This document shows positions 33,784 through 42,993 of a stretch of DNA of 64,000 nucleotides, piece after piece. The stretch is from SYFY01 sp031385325 (GTDB lineage: Bacteria > Pseudomonadota > Gammaproteobacteria > Pseudomonadales > Azotimanducaceae): positions 1-64,000 of the forward strand of contig JANNBJ010000107.1 in the NCBI GenBank assembly GCA_031385325.1, read 5' to 3'. The notes under the pieces were generated by a model. That model was not told the DNA's origin. It was given only the letters and a program-made list of their open reading frames with translations, and did not search any database. Within the stretch, counting starts at the first letter, position 1, and the number at the start of each line of letters is the position of its first letter. Position numbers and translations under genes: made by a program.

Positions 33784-34674
33784 ATGCTGGAACGAATTCC
33801 CTTCGGCCGAACCGGCCACATGAGCTCACGCATTCTGTTTGGCGCTGCTGCATTGGGCGGGATGAAACCCGAACGGGCAGTGTCGACCCTCGACATGATT
33901 TTCAGGGCTGGGATCAATCACATTGATACTGCGGCTTCCTACGGAGACTCCGAGCTTCGACTCGCTCCATGGCTGAAGGAACATCGCCAGGATGTTTTCC
34001 TCGCCACCAAAACCGGTGAGCGCTCGTATCAAGGTGCCCGGGAAGAATTGCATCGCTCACTGGATCGGCTGGGCGTTCCATTTGTCGACCTGATCCAGAT
34101 GCACAACCTGGTGATGCCCGACCAGTGGACACGGGCAATGGGAGAAGATGGCGCGCTGCGAGCCCTCATCGAAGCCCGCGACCAGGGCCTGGTGCGATTC
34201 ATCGGCATTACCGGCCACGGAACCTACGTCGCTGAAAGACACCTGCAAAGCCTTGCGCAATTCGACTTTGCATCGGTGCTTTGTCCATACACGTTCGCGA
34301 TGAACCGATCCGGTCCTTACGCTGACGATTTCGAGCAGCTCTATCGTGTCTGCCAGGAAAGGCAGGTCGCCATGCAGACCATCAAGTCCGTGGCCGCACG
34401 ACGCTGGCGTGATGATGACGCAGATCGACGCCTGAGCTGGTACAAACCACTGCATGACACCGATGCGATTCGCCGAGCTGTGCACTTTGTGTTGTCACGC
34501 CCTGGCCTCTTCCTGAATTCCAGCAGTGATGCAACGCTCCTGCCCTTCATTCTGGAGGCCGCGCAACAGCCCATCGAAGCCCCGTCGGCCGCACAGATGG
34601 AAGCTGACATGGAAACACACGGTATTGAGCCATTGTTTGTTCGGGATGAGATGGATGATGTGAGGGTTGGTTAG
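33784..34674 (+). CDS. Aldo/keto reductase
   Basis: A 296-residue NADPH-linked carbonyl reductase. The catalytic set is visible: Asp and Tyr in NHIDTAASYGDSE, Lys in LATKTGERSY, and His in DLIQMHNLV. The end is less typical of the family's cofactor loop. It follows the palindrome at 33678 and is convergent with the first P450 gene. It could process an aldehyde or ketone from the oxidation steps coded nearby. Confidence 0.85.
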   Translation: MLERIPFGRTGHMSSRILFGAAALGGMKPERAVSTLDMIFRAGINHIDTAASYGDSELRLAPWLKEHRQDVFLATKTGERSYQGAREELHRSLDRLGVPFVDLIQMHNLVMPDQWTRAMGEDGALRALIEARDQGLVRFIGITGHGTYVAERHLQSLAQFDFASVLCPYTFAMNRSGPYADDFEQLYRVCQERQVAMQTIKSVAARRWRDDDADRRLSWYKPLHDTDAIRRAVHFVLSRPGLFLNSSSDATLLPFILEAAQQPIEAPSAAQMEADMETHGIEPLFVRDEMDDVRVG

Positions 34675-34748
34675 GCGTCTGCACGGCGCAAGCTCGACAG
34701 GCTGCAGGGGCAATCGTATGAACCCCGCGAACCGGACCGATTACTGTC

Positions 34749-35987
34749 TCAGAGCGCGTGCAGCACTACCGGCAGATCGCTGTACCCCTTGACGAAGGAT
34801 GATTGCACTCGAGTGGCAGGGCCAACCACTTCCACAAAGCTGAAGCGCTTCATGATCTCTTCCCACAGCACACGCAGCTGCATCTCCGCCAATCGGTTGC
34901 CCATACAGCGATGGATACCAAAACCAAAAGACAGGTGCTGACGTGCATTGGCGCGATCGATCTTGAGCGCGTGTGCATTCTCGAACACCGATTCATCCCG
35001 ATTCCCCGAGATGTACCACATGGCGAGCTTCTCACCCTTGCGAATCATCGTCCCGCCTACTTCGCTATCGGTCAGCGCCGTTCGACGCATATACGCAAGC
35101 GGCGTCTGCCAGCGAATGATCTCGGCGACCATATTGGGGATGAGTCCGAGGTTGGCGCGCAGTTTGTTGTACTCGGCCGGATACTGATTGAGTGCCACCA
35201 CACCACCGGTGATCGAATTGCGGGTGGTGTCGTTGCCACCCACGATCAGCAGCACCAGATTGCCGAGGAACTCCTGTGGTGGCATGTTCCGCGTCGTTTC
35301 ATTGTTCGCGAGCATGGAAATCAGATCGTTGCCACTGCCCTTGCCTGCCCGTTGCTGCCAGAGATTGTTGAAGTAGGCCAGGCATTCAAAGAGTTCCGCG
35401 CGACGCTGTTCTTCGGATTCGATGATCCCGCTGAATTCGTCGGCGGTGGCGACATCGGACCAGCGTGTGAGCTTGCGACGATCTTCGAAGGGAAAATCGA
35501 ACAGCGTAGCCAGCATCTGCGTTGTCAGTTCGATGGAAACCAGGTCAACCCAGTTGAACGGCTGGCCGATCGGCAGGCTATCCAGAATGGTCTGAACACG
35601 CTCGCGAATCGTTGATTCGAGGGCCTTCAGGTTCATCGGCGCAACCACAGGACTGACCACCTTGCGCTGCTGGTCATGCTTGGGTTGATCCATGGCGATG
35701 AACATCGGCAGCGGGAAGTCCTCTTCGGGTTCCGAGAGAACGATGGAGCCATCCGAAGAGAAGAGATCGGCGTGCTGATCGACGTACTTGATGTCCTCGT
35801 ACCGTGTCAGCGACCAGAACGGGCCTTCCATCCCGTTTGCACAAAAGTGTACCGGTGACTCAGCACGCAGACGCGCGAAGACCCCTTGCCAGCGATCAGT
35901 CTGGAAAATATCAGGCCGGGACGGGTCAAGCTGCTGCAGATCGAGCGTATCAATGTCGTCGCTCTCCCACTTCATCGCTTCGGCCAT
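34749..35987 (-). CDS. Cytochrome P450, CYP153-like
   Basis: A 412-residue soluble P450. The haem-binding motif FGFGIHRCMGNRLAEMQLR (axial Cys near residue 350), the oxygen-activation I-helix motif GGNDTTRNSITGG and the ExxR helix (EIIRWQTPL) are complete. The sequence around GGNDTTRN and WYISGNRDESVF matches what I recall of CYP153A enzymes, which hydroxylate the terminal carbon of n-alkanes and related hydrocarbons. GGAG precedes the ATG. A ferredoxin gene lies 27 bp downstream of the start side, and a second P450 of the same type is divergent. Confidence 0.9.
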   Translation of the reverse strand: MAEAMKWESDDIDTLDLQQLDPSRPDIFQTDRWQGVFARLRAESPVHFCANGMEGPFWSLTRYEDIKYVDQHADLFSSDGSIVLSEPEEDFPLPMFIAMDQPKHDQQRKVVSPVVAPMNLKALESTIRERVQTILDSLPIGQPFNWVDLVSIELTTQMLATLFDFPFEDRRKLTRWSDVATADEFSGIIESEEQRRAELFECLAYFNNLWQQRAGKGSGNDLISMLANNETTRNMPPQEFLGNLVLLIVGGNDTTRNSITGGVVALNQYPAEYNKLRANLGLIPNMVAEIIRWQTPLAYMRRTALTDSEVGGTMIRKGEKLAMWYISGNRDESVFENAHALKIDRANARQHLSFGFGIHRCMGNRLAEMQLRVLWEEIMKRFSFVEVVGPATRVQSSFVKGYSDLPVVLHAL

Positions 35988-36014
35988 GATCTACTCCAAT
36001 GGATACTCTGGCTG

Positions 36015-36335
36015 TTAGAACTGGAACTCGGGCACGTTCACCACTAAACCATCCAGCGCATTGGTCACCTTGATCTGGCATGACAGTCGCGAGGTCGGCG
36101 TGCGCTCAGGATTAAGGTCAAGCATCGCTTCTTCGTTGGTATTCGGACCACCGGTTTTTGCATACCAGCCGTCGGCAACCATCACGTGACAGGTTGCACA
36201 CGAACACTCGCCGCCGCAGTCAGCATCAATTCCGGGTACACCGTTGTCGATCGCAGCATTCATCAGGCTCAGGCCTTCGGTTGCGTCGACAACATTTTCT
36301 TTGCCGTTGTGAGAAATGAAGGTGATCTTCGGCAT
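36015..36335 (-). CDS. 2Fe-2S ferredoxin
   Basis: A 106-residue ferredoxin of the adrenodoxin/putidaredoxin type. The cluster ligands are CGGECSCATCH and a later Cys in SRLSCQIKV. ATG 36335 has AAGGA before it. It lies immediately upstream of the P450 at 34749 on the same strand, so it is the likely electron donor for that P450 and for the one at 37041. No ferredoxin reductase gene is visible in this window. Confidence 0.95.
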   Translation of the reverse strand: MPKITFISHNGKENVVDATEGLSLMNAAIDNGVPGIDADCGGECSCATCHVMVADGWYAKTGGPNTNEEAMLDLNPERTPTSRLSCQIKVTNALDGLVVNVPEFQF

Positions 36336-36387
36336 CTGGGTTCCTTGATTGGTCAAACGAAGTGCGCGGGCAACTTACTCAATTCGG

Positions 36388-36424
36388 TCGGAAAGCACAA
36401 TTAGGTCTCGATGCGGCTTTCCGA
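36388..36424. promoter_or_regulatory. 9-bp inverted repeat TCGGAAAGC / GCTTTCCGA
   Basis: The arms at 36388-36396 and 36416-36424 pair perfectly across 19 bp. It lies between the Cys-rich protein gene and the ferredoxin gene (both minus strand), so it could be a terminator stem for the former or an operator for the ferredoxin-P450 operon. Confidence 0.35.
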
Positions 36425-36460
36425 GATGAGAAGCGTGACAGGCGTCGGGTGGAAACGAAC

Positions 36461-36799
36461 TCAGGCAACGCGTTGTCGACGACGATCGATCAGGCCGGAC
36501 CTGCGTTCCCGCGCCTCATATAACCGTTCCGGCAGCCCGTGATCGGTGTCCCTGCGCATGTCTTCTCGCCGATCTGACAAATGACGATAGCCACACTTGC
36601 AGGCACCCTTGCGCGAGCAACCCATCAGCGGAAAGGTCGGTGCTTCGTTGCCAAGGAACACTTTGTGTTCCAGCTCCCGTACCGACTCGCATCCGAGCCG
36701 TCGGTCAAATTGCAGGCGCACAGCCCGATACCGGGCAGCACCTGATTTCTCCGGCTGTGGAGCACTTTTCTTGCGAAAGAGACGAAACAGGTCTAACAC
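36461..36799 (-). CDS. Small Cys-containing conserved protein
   Basis: A 112-residue protein of unknown function. The middle carries PLMGCSRKGACKCGYRHLSD and then a run of Arg/Asp (RREDMRRDTDHG), a layout common in small uncharacterised gammaproteobacterial proteins; the three Cys could bind a metal. GTG 36799 has GGAGG right before it; longer starts lack this. It is divergent from the second P450 gene. Function unknown. Confidence 0.65.
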   Translation of the reverse strand: MLDLFRLFRKKSAPQPEKSGAARYRAVRLQFDRRLGCESVRELEHKVFLGNEAPTFPLMGCSRKGACKCGYRHLSDRREDMRRDTDHGLPERLYEARERRSGLIDRRRQRVA

Positions 36800-37040
36800 G
36801 GGTCCTCCGCAATATCGTTCGGTTACTGGACAGTGTTCGATGATAGACGCTCGAGCGCCGATCGTATAGACGTAGATCCCCGCACTCGACTGCCCGCAAA
36901 CCACCCTCTGCAGTCACTCGAACCGGGTTCCAGCCTCGAATCTGACCGTTGCAACCAACGTTATCAACATTTAATGATTGAATCGCTTTTTTTTGCCTTG
37001 CAAGGTCGCTGATAATCCGGGAACCACGCAGGAGGCACTC

Positions 37041-38372
37041 ATGAGCGAATCATCCCAGACCACTGAATCTGTCGGCAGAACGGAACTCTTCAAGATCTCC
37101 AACGCCGAATTCGAAGCTCGCTGGCCAATCGACGTGGACCAGGATGCCTGTGCCATACCGCTCGACACCTTCGACCCGGCGCATCCAAAACTCTTCGAAC
37201 ACCGCCGAGAACTGGCGTATTTCGAGCGACTGCGTCGTGAGGATCCGGTTCATTACACCCAGAACAGTCAATTCGGGCCGTACTGGTCGGTCACACGCTA
37301 CGACGACATCATGCAGGTGGACAAACACCACGAGATCTTCTCGTCGGACAGCAAGCGCGGTGGCATCAGTCTGGGCGGTATTGCCGACCCCAACCCCGAC
37401 CCGAATTTCTATCTCCCGATGTTCATTCAGGAAGATCCGCCAAAACACGATGCCCAGCGCAAGGTCATCGCACCGATGTTCACCGCCAGGCACCTGATGG
37501 GCTTTGAACCCCTCATTCGTGAGCGGGCAGGCAAGATTCTCGATTCATTGCCACGGGGAGAAACCTTCAACTGGGTCAAGGAGGTTTCCATCGAACTGAC
37601 CGGCCAGATGTTGGCCACCTTGTTTGGCGTGCCCCAGGAAGATCGTCACAAGCTGATCTACTGGTCCGACTCCGTCTCCAACCTCACCAACCCGGAGTAT
37701 TTCGATTCCATCGAAGAAGGCTTCAAGGTTCTCTGGGAATGCTGGGGTTATTTCAATCAGGTCTGGCAGGATCGGGTCAAACTGAACGAGCCCGGCGGTG
37801 ATCTGATCTCGATGCTCGTCCACGGCGAATCAACGCGAAACATGTCACCCAACGAATACCTGGGCAACATTCTGTTGCTCATCGTCGGCGGCAACGACAC
37901 CACCCGCAATTCAATCACTGGCGGATTGCTTGCCCTCAGCCAGAATCCTGACGAGTACGCCAAGCTGCGTGCGAACCCAACGCTGGTCGAGAGCATGTCG
38001 CCCGAAATCATCCGCTGGCAGTCACCGGTCGCGCACATGGCTCGCACTGCCATGGTCGACACCGAGCTGGGTGGCAAACAGATCAAGGCCGGCGATCGGG
38101 TGGCGATGTGGTACGTCTCCGGCAATCGCGACGAGACTTCCATCGTTGATGCCAATCGATTCATCATCGACCGGGCGAATCCGCGCAAACACCTGTCCTT
38201 CGGCTTTGGCATTCATCGCTGCATCGGCAACCGCCTTGGTGAGATGCAGTTGAAGATCATCTGGGAGGAGATCCTCAAGCGCTTTTCCCGAATAGAAGTT
38301 GTTGGCGAACCGAAGTACCTGAAGTCGAGCTTCATTCGCGGAATACGTGACCTACCGGTGCAGGTGAGCTGA
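37041..38372 (+). CDS. Cytochrome P450, CYP153-like
   Basis: A 443-residue P450 clearly related to the one at 34749: FGFGIHRCIGNRLGEMQLK (haem Cys near residue 388), GGNDTTRNSITGG and EIIRWQSPV. ATG 37041 (MSESSQTT...) has GGAGG in the right place; the longer version from 36978 does not. It is expected to oxidise medium- to long-chain alkanes, terpenes or alkyl side chains, with electrons from the nearby ferredoxin. The 240 bp separating it from the divergent Cys-rich gene must hold its promoter. Confidence 0.9.
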   Translation: MSESSQTTESVGRTELFKISNAEFEARWPIDVDQDACAIPLDTFDPAHPKLFEHRRELAYFERLRREDPVHYTQNSQFGPYWSVTRYDDIMQVDKHHEIFSSDSKRGGISLGGIADPNPDPNFYLPMFIQEDPPKHDAQRKVIAPMFTARHLMGFEPLIRERAGKILDSLPRGETFNWVKEVSIELTGQMLATLFGVPQEDRHKLIYWSDSVSNLTNPEYFDSIEEGFKVLWECWGYFNQVWQDRVKLNEPGGDLISMLVHGESTRNMSPNEYLGNILLLIVGGNDTTRNSITGGLLALSQNPDEYAKLRANPTLVESMSPEIIRWQSPVAHMARTAMVDTELGGKQIKAGDRVAMWYVSGNRDETSIVDANRFIIDRANPRKHLSFGFGIHRCIGNRLGEMQLKIIWEEILKRFSRIEVVGEPKYLKSSFIRGIRDLPVQVS

Positions 38373-38413
38373 GCGCTGCGTAATTCACGAAGCCTTGGGG
38401 TCGGCGTGGCCCC

Positions 38414-39091
38414 TCAAAAACCTCTCGAACGCGCCACTGCCTGAAGATCCTCGGCAGACAGCGTCGAGCCGAGCGCACCTGTCACCTGGGCAGTGAGTTC
38501 CGGCCCGGCCAGCTCCGGCCGACCGGTGCCGTAGGGAGGTGCGGGCGCGTACTCAAGGAACAACTCGACCATTCGACCGAAGTCATCTCCAAACAGTTGA
38601 CCGGCGAGGGACAAGCCGACATCAATGCCCGCCGTCACCCCACCACCGGTCATCCGGTTGCGATCGATGACTACCCGTTCATCACAAGGTATCGCACCGA
38701 ACGAGGCGAGTTGATCCCGCACTGCCCAGTAGGATGACGCACGATAGCCTTTCAGCAATCCGGCCGCGCCGAGGATCAGCGATCCGGTGCAGACACTGAC
38801 CAGCCATTGTGTTTTCACACCACGATCGGCGAGGAAGGCCATGGCCGCATCGTCCCTCATGACATCGAGGGTAGGCCCAGCTGCACCACCTATGATCAGA
38901 AGGTCCGGATTGGCGAAGGCAGTATCGAACGAGTGGGAGGCAACCAGTTCCAGCCCATTATCGGAACGCACGGGACCTGCGTGTTTCCACACCGTCTGGA
39001 TTTCTGCGCCGGGAAAGAAGCCAAGCACCTGCATGGGGCCAACAAGGTCGAGGGCCGTCATCCCCGGGAATAGAACAGCAATGATTTTCAT
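38414..39091 (-). CDS. DJ-1/PfpI-family protein (isonitrile hydratase-like)
   Basis: A 225-residue protein of the class I glutamine amidotransferase-like fold. The nucleophile elbow is SVCTGSLILGAAGLL, with Cys and the nearby hydratase-like pattern; the opening VLFPGMTALDLVGPMQVL is typical of isonitrile hydratases. ATG 39091 follows GGAG. It is convergent with the P450 gene. Function could be isocyanide hydration or stress protection. Confidence 0.85.
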   Translation of the reverse strand: MKIIAVLFPGMTALDLVGPMQVLGFFPGAEIQTVWKHAGPVRSDNGLELVASHSFDTAFANPDLLIIGGAAGPTLDVMRDDAAMAFLADRGVKTQWLVSVCTGSLILGAAGLLKGYRASSYWAVRDQLASFGAIPCDERVVIDRNRMTGGGVTAGIDVGLSLAGQLFGDDFGRMVELFLEYAPAPPYGTGRPELAGPELTAQVTGALGSTLSAEDLQAVARSRGF

Positions 39092-39153
39092 GGTGAATTG
39101 CTCCGGCAAGTATCGTTATTGGACGCAGTTGATTTTGCGGTCGAAGGCCGCTC

Positions 39154-40017
39154 CTATAATTTCAGGCCCAGCACCCTGGCTGCGTTGCCACGCAGGAACT
39201 TCGGCCACACTTCAGGCTTGAACGCAACGTCCGGCATGTCACTCATGATGCGCTCAAGGCTCAGGCCCATCGGAAAATAGCCGGCGTAGATGATCTTGTC
39301 TGCACCGCGTGTATTGGCAAAATCTATAACTGCCTTTGGGTAGTGCCTGGGTGCAAAGGCCGAGGTCGAATAATAGAGATTGGGCCACTTCAGCATCAGC
39401 TTCACGGCCAGATCTTCCCAGGGCTCGCAGCCATGCCGGGTCACAAAAACCAGGTCGGGAAAATCGTACATCACCTGGTCGATGCGCGAGACTTCCTGAG
39501 GCCACATCGGTAGCCGCGGTCCCGGCACGCCAGCGCAGGAAAAAATCGGCACGCCGAGTTCGACACACTTGGCGTAGATGGGGTACATCCTGGCATCGTC
39601 AATGGCCACCTGCGGGTTGTAGCCGGCATTGAACGAATGGAACGCGCGTACGCCCCAGGTTTCAAACTGCGCCACCATCTTCCGGATGCCGTCCATACCC
39701 TTGTTGGGATCAACCGAGCCGGACGGAATGAAACGATCGGGATGTTGTTTGAGTGCCTTGTTCGACACTTCATCGCCGCAGCCAATCATGCCGTACTCGA
39801 TGCCGAAGCGATCCATCTCCTTCAGCGTCAGTTCGATCGGATCGCTGGCTGTGCCATACATCTCCTTGGGTACCTGCTTGAACATGTACTCAACCGGAAA
39901 CTCGAACTTCGTCGAACCATCTCGCAGTTGCGCGCGAATGAAGTCGTACATTTTGAAATCGGTGGCAGGAAAGCCGATCATCGTGTCTATGATGCCGATC
40001 CCGGCAGGCATGGTCAT
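39154..40017 (-). CDS. Amidohydrolase_2-family protein
   Basis: A 287-residue metal-dependent hydrolase or decarboxylase of the amidohydrolase_2 type. It has the His motif FVTRHGCEPWEDLA and the final GNAARVLGLKL, which is the family's usual ending. The first metal motif is changed: the start reads GIIDTMIGFP rather than the usual DxHxH, so the metal centre may be incomplete. ATG 40017 has GGAGG upstream. Its relatives decarboxylate aromatic acids (ACMSD type). Probably catabolic. Confidence 0.8.
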   Translation of the reverse strand: MTMPAGIGIIDTMIGFPATDFKMYDFIRAQLRDGSTKFEFPVEYMFKQVPKEMYGTASDPIELTLKEMDRFGIEYGMIGCGDEVSNKALKQHPDRFIPSGSVDPNKGMDGIRKMVAQFETWGVRAFHSFNAGYNPQVAIDDARMYPIYAKCVELGVPIFSCAGVPGPRLPMWPQEVSRIDQVMYDFPDLVFVTRHGCEPWEDLAVKLMLKWPNLYYSTSAFAPRHYPKAVIDFANTRGADKIIYAGYFPMGLSLERIMSDMPDVAFKPEVWPKFLRGNAARVLGLKL

Positions 40018-40121
40018 GGTCACCTCCTCGTGTGTCGCCGACATAATCGCCGAATCAGAGTGTACGGCATGACAATTGCCGGCCGACAGTCTTGTGCCAT
40101 GCCCATGAATCCAGGTAACCC

Positions 40122-40541
40122 ATGCTCCTGTCGTTCGATCGTGCCCGACATCTGCTGAACACAGGCACTGTCATCCCGACGAACTGGAGAAGGCGCAATC
40201 AACCCGCGGCACGTCCACTGCATGCCGCTCTGGTCATCATCGGTCTCGCCGCGCCTGTGCTCTCAGCGCTGTTGCATGTGGCGATTCCTGATCTGTTCCC
40301 GTTCATGAACAACGATCCAGAGGTCATCCGGATCGGTATCGACTACATCCGCTGGCTGATTCTGCAAGCCGTCTTCGCCGGGTTCATCGCCGCCTGCACC
40401 GGATTCTGCAACGGCATCGGTGCAAGCCGGATCTGCTTCACCTCGCTCCTCGCCATGCACGCCGCCACCATCGGCCTTAACTACATCTTCATCTTCGGCT
40501 GGTTCTGGAAACGCGGTGGCTGGGCGAAGATCGCGATCTGA
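40122..40541 (+). pseudogene. MATE-family transporter remnant
   Basis: A 139-residue frame that resembles only the first transmembrane part of a MATE efflux pump (VIIGLAAPVLSALLHV, DYIRWLILQAVFAGFIAACT). A full MATE protein has about 450 residues and twelve spans; here the frame ends after about three spans, and no continuation is found downstream before the amidohydrolase gene. It looks like a decayed fragment. Its N-terminus may also be out of place. Confidence 0.6.
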
Positions 40542-40589
40542 TCTTCGCTGTCCGCTACTCAGACTTTCGCCACCCAGGCTCCCGCAGTC

Positions 40590-41807
40590 TCACATGCCGT
40601 ACATTGCCTGCTGGAACAGGTAACAGGTGGAGTCACGAGGAATTTCGTCGCGTGGCAACGGCGTATCGAGTTGCGATGGTGTCGGCCCGTACTGGTCTGC
40701 CTGCGCCCGCAGCGCGTTGACATCAAACTTGTACAGCGATGCGGCGTTTTCGCCGAGCACCTTGCGTCGTACGGGCTCTGACAAACCGCTGAACGTCAAC
40801 CGGAGCGACTCCAGGTTGTAGGGAAACGTGCCTTCGTAGTGTGGATAGTCATTGCCCCACAGGACCTTGTCGACACCAATCCGCTCGATGCCATTCAGAT
40901 CGTCGATGCTCGGGAAGCTCGCGCCGTAGAAACAGTGGCGAGCGGCATAAAAACTCGGCGTTTCCTTCAGCACCCATTGCATGTCCTTGTAATTCATCTC
41001 ACCGATGGCGCCAGCCTGAATCCCCCGGTGAATGCGATCCAGACTGCTCAGCATGGCGGGCACCCAGGCGCAGCCGGATTCGGTGAGGATGTACTTCAGA
41101 CGCGGGAACTTTTCGAACGCGCCACTCATGAGGAGATGCCGGTAACCGGCCTGGCAGTAGAACGTCACTTCGGAGATCCACAGGGCTTCAGCAACCGGCC
41201 CTTTTCCATAATCTGGCGAACCTTGCCCGGAGTGCTGGTTCATGACGAGGTCGTGGTCCTGAATCGCTGCAAACACACGGTCCCACGCCGGATCGTAAAG
41301 TGGCTTCAGCCAGCCGCAGTCCGGCGGTATCAGCGGCAGTAACACACCACCACGCAGACCAGAGCGCGCGATGAACTCGATATCCTTGATCGCCTCATCC
41401 AGATCGTTGGGCAGAATCAATCCGACACCTGCTCGTCGCACCGGATCTTCCGCGCAGAAATCCGCCAGCCAGCGATTGTGGGCGCGGATGCCAGCCAGAC
41501 AGCTTTCAAAATCCTCAGGCTTCGGCGGTTGTGCAGTGACGATGCTCTTGCGGAAAAACGGTGGCACCGTATTGGGGAATACCACTTCGCCAACGACACC
41601 CTGACTGTTCTGGTCTTCGCTGCGGATCGCGAGGTCCCAGTTTTTCATCTTCTTGGTGCCGTAGTGCTCCTGGGCGGGATTCTTGTAGCCACCCCGCCAT
41701 GCATCGAAGGTCTCACGCCAGGCCGGATCGAGATATTCCCGATACTGGGCGTGACTGCCACCGGCATGCGTATCGGCGGTGATGAGCAGGTAAGGCTGGT
41801 TGGACAT
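40590..41807 (-). CDS. Amidohydrolase_2-family protein
   Basis: A 405-residue metal-dependent hydrolase or decarboxylase. The first metal motif is LLITADTHAGG, followed by the His region DHDLVMNQHSGQGS and catalytic Asp in DKVLWGNDYPHYEG. The ending LGENAASLYKFD is typical. AGGAGG lies upstream of the ATG. It is 16 bp downstream of the LLM flavin gene's partner strand position and likely forms an operon with it. A substrate in the carboxylic acid, cyclic amide or aromatic acid range is likely but not known. Confidence 0.9.
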   Translation of the reverse strand: MSNQPYLLITADTHAGGSHAQYREYLDPAWRETFDAWRGGYKNPAQEHYGTKKMKNWDLAIRSEDQNSQGVVGEVVFPNTVPPFFRKSIVTAQPPKPEDFESCLAGIRAHNRWLADFCAEDPVRRAGVGLILPNDLDEAIKDIEFIARSGLRGGVLLPLIPPDCGWLKPLYDPAWDRVFAAIQDHDLVMNQHSGQGSPDYGKGPVAEALWISEVTFYCQAGYRHLLMSGAFEKFPRLKYILTESGCAWVPAMLSSLDRIHRGIQAGAIGEMNYKDMQWVLKETPSFYAARHCFYGASFPSIDDLNGIERIGVDKVLWGNDYPHYEGTFPYNLESLRLTFSGLSEPVRRKVLGENAASLYKFDVNALRAQADQYGPTPSQLDTPLPRDEIPRDSTCYLFQQAMYGM

Positions 41808-41823
41808 CTTGTTATCCTCCCGC

Positions 41824-42855
41824 TCAGACAGACCGCAGCAGATCCATGGTTTCTTCCATGGCCGCCAGTCGAGCCTTGCCGGTTGATTCGATGCGGATCG
41901 TCAGGCCGTTGATACCCACCGCCTTGTACTTCTGGAATCGCGCCTTGACCATGGCCGCGGTGCCAACGGCGCCAAACTCGGTGACCATCGCATCGGGCAC
42001 ACGTTTTGCCGCGTCATCCCGCTTGCCGGCTTTCCACAGCTGTTGAATGGCCAGCGCATCATCGGTGAATCCGGCGCGCTTGAAGGCATCGTTATAGAAG
42101 TTTGTCTTGGCACTGCCCATGGCGCCCATCTGGAAAGCCACCCCGGCACGTCGGGCTTCAATCAGTTCCTCGACGTTTTCACCGATCGCAACCGAGCAGC
42201 CAACGTTGAGAAAAATGTCGGAGAGTTTGCGACCAGCCTGTTCTGCGCCACGGCGAATGTGATCCAGATGCGCTTCCGGATGATCTGGCGAGAACGACGT
42301 GCCCAGCCAGCCATCTGCAGCCGCACCGGTAAACTCAAGTGCCTTCGGCGCAAGCGTTGCAAGATAAATCGGGATCGGCGCCGGGGCATGGTCCAGTCGT
42401 AGTGGTTTGCCCTCCCCTCCCTTGCGCGGCAGCACGTGGTGCTTGCCTTCATGCACCAGCTTTTCACCCGCGAAAGCCAGGCGCAGGATCGCCACGGTTT
42501 CACGCATACGGGCCAGTGGCTCTGCGTAGGCAATGCCGTGCAATCCTTCCACCACCTGTGGGCCGCTGGCACCCAGGCCAAGCAGAAAACGGCCTTCGGA
42601 CAGATCATTGAGAGACAAGGCAGTCATCGCGGTCATGGATGGTGTGCGGGCACTGATCTGCATGATGCCGGTGCCCAGCTTGATCTTTGTCGTCAGTCCC
42701 GCGAGGAACGCAAGCGAGGTCACTGAATCGGAGCCCCACGCTTCGGCAGACCAGACACTGTCGACACCCTGCCGCTCGGCCTCCTGCACCATGTCCACCA
42801 GATGCCTGGCATTCGTACGTGCATAACCACCCACTGCTATTGATGCCTTCAGCAT
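41824..42855 (-). CDS. LLM-class flavin-dependent oxidoreductase
   Basis: A 343-residue luciferase-like enzyme. The alpha/beta barrel core is shown by SVWSAEAWGSDSVTSLAFLA, KIKLGTGIMQI and SLNDLSEGRFLLGLGASGPQ. ATG 42855 has GGGGAG upstream. In Actinobacteria this subgroup often uses F420, while others use FMN; which cofactor applies here cannot be told. It lies 16 bp upstream of the amidohydrolase gene on the same strand, so they are likely co-expressed. Confidence 0.9.
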   Translation of the reverse strand: MLKASIAVGGYARTNARHLVDMVQEAERQGVDSVWSAEAWGSDSVTSLAFLAGLTTKIKLGTGIMQISARTPSMTAMTALSLNDLSEGRFLLGLGASGPQVVEGLHGIAYAEPLARMRETVAILRLAFAGEKLVHEGKHHVLPRKGGEGKPLRLDHAPAPIPIYLATLAPKALEFTGAAADGWLGTSFSPDHPEAHLDHIRRGAEQAGRKLSDIFLNVGCSVAIGENVEELIEARRAGVAFQMGAMGSAKTNFYNDAFKRAGFTDDALAIQQLWKAGKRDDAAKRVPDAMVTEFGAVGTAAMVKARFQKYKAVGINGLTIRIESTGKARLAAMEETMDLLRSV

Positions 42856-42993
42856 TGCCCTCTCCCCGTCAAATGTTGTCCGTCGAAGCATACGTGGTTT
42901 GCCAGGTCTTGCCAGCCACCTCGACCATTTGCCAATCCGGTTGGTCCGATGCAAGCGGGGACGCCAGCAGCTGCCGTTGTTATGATCCGAAGC

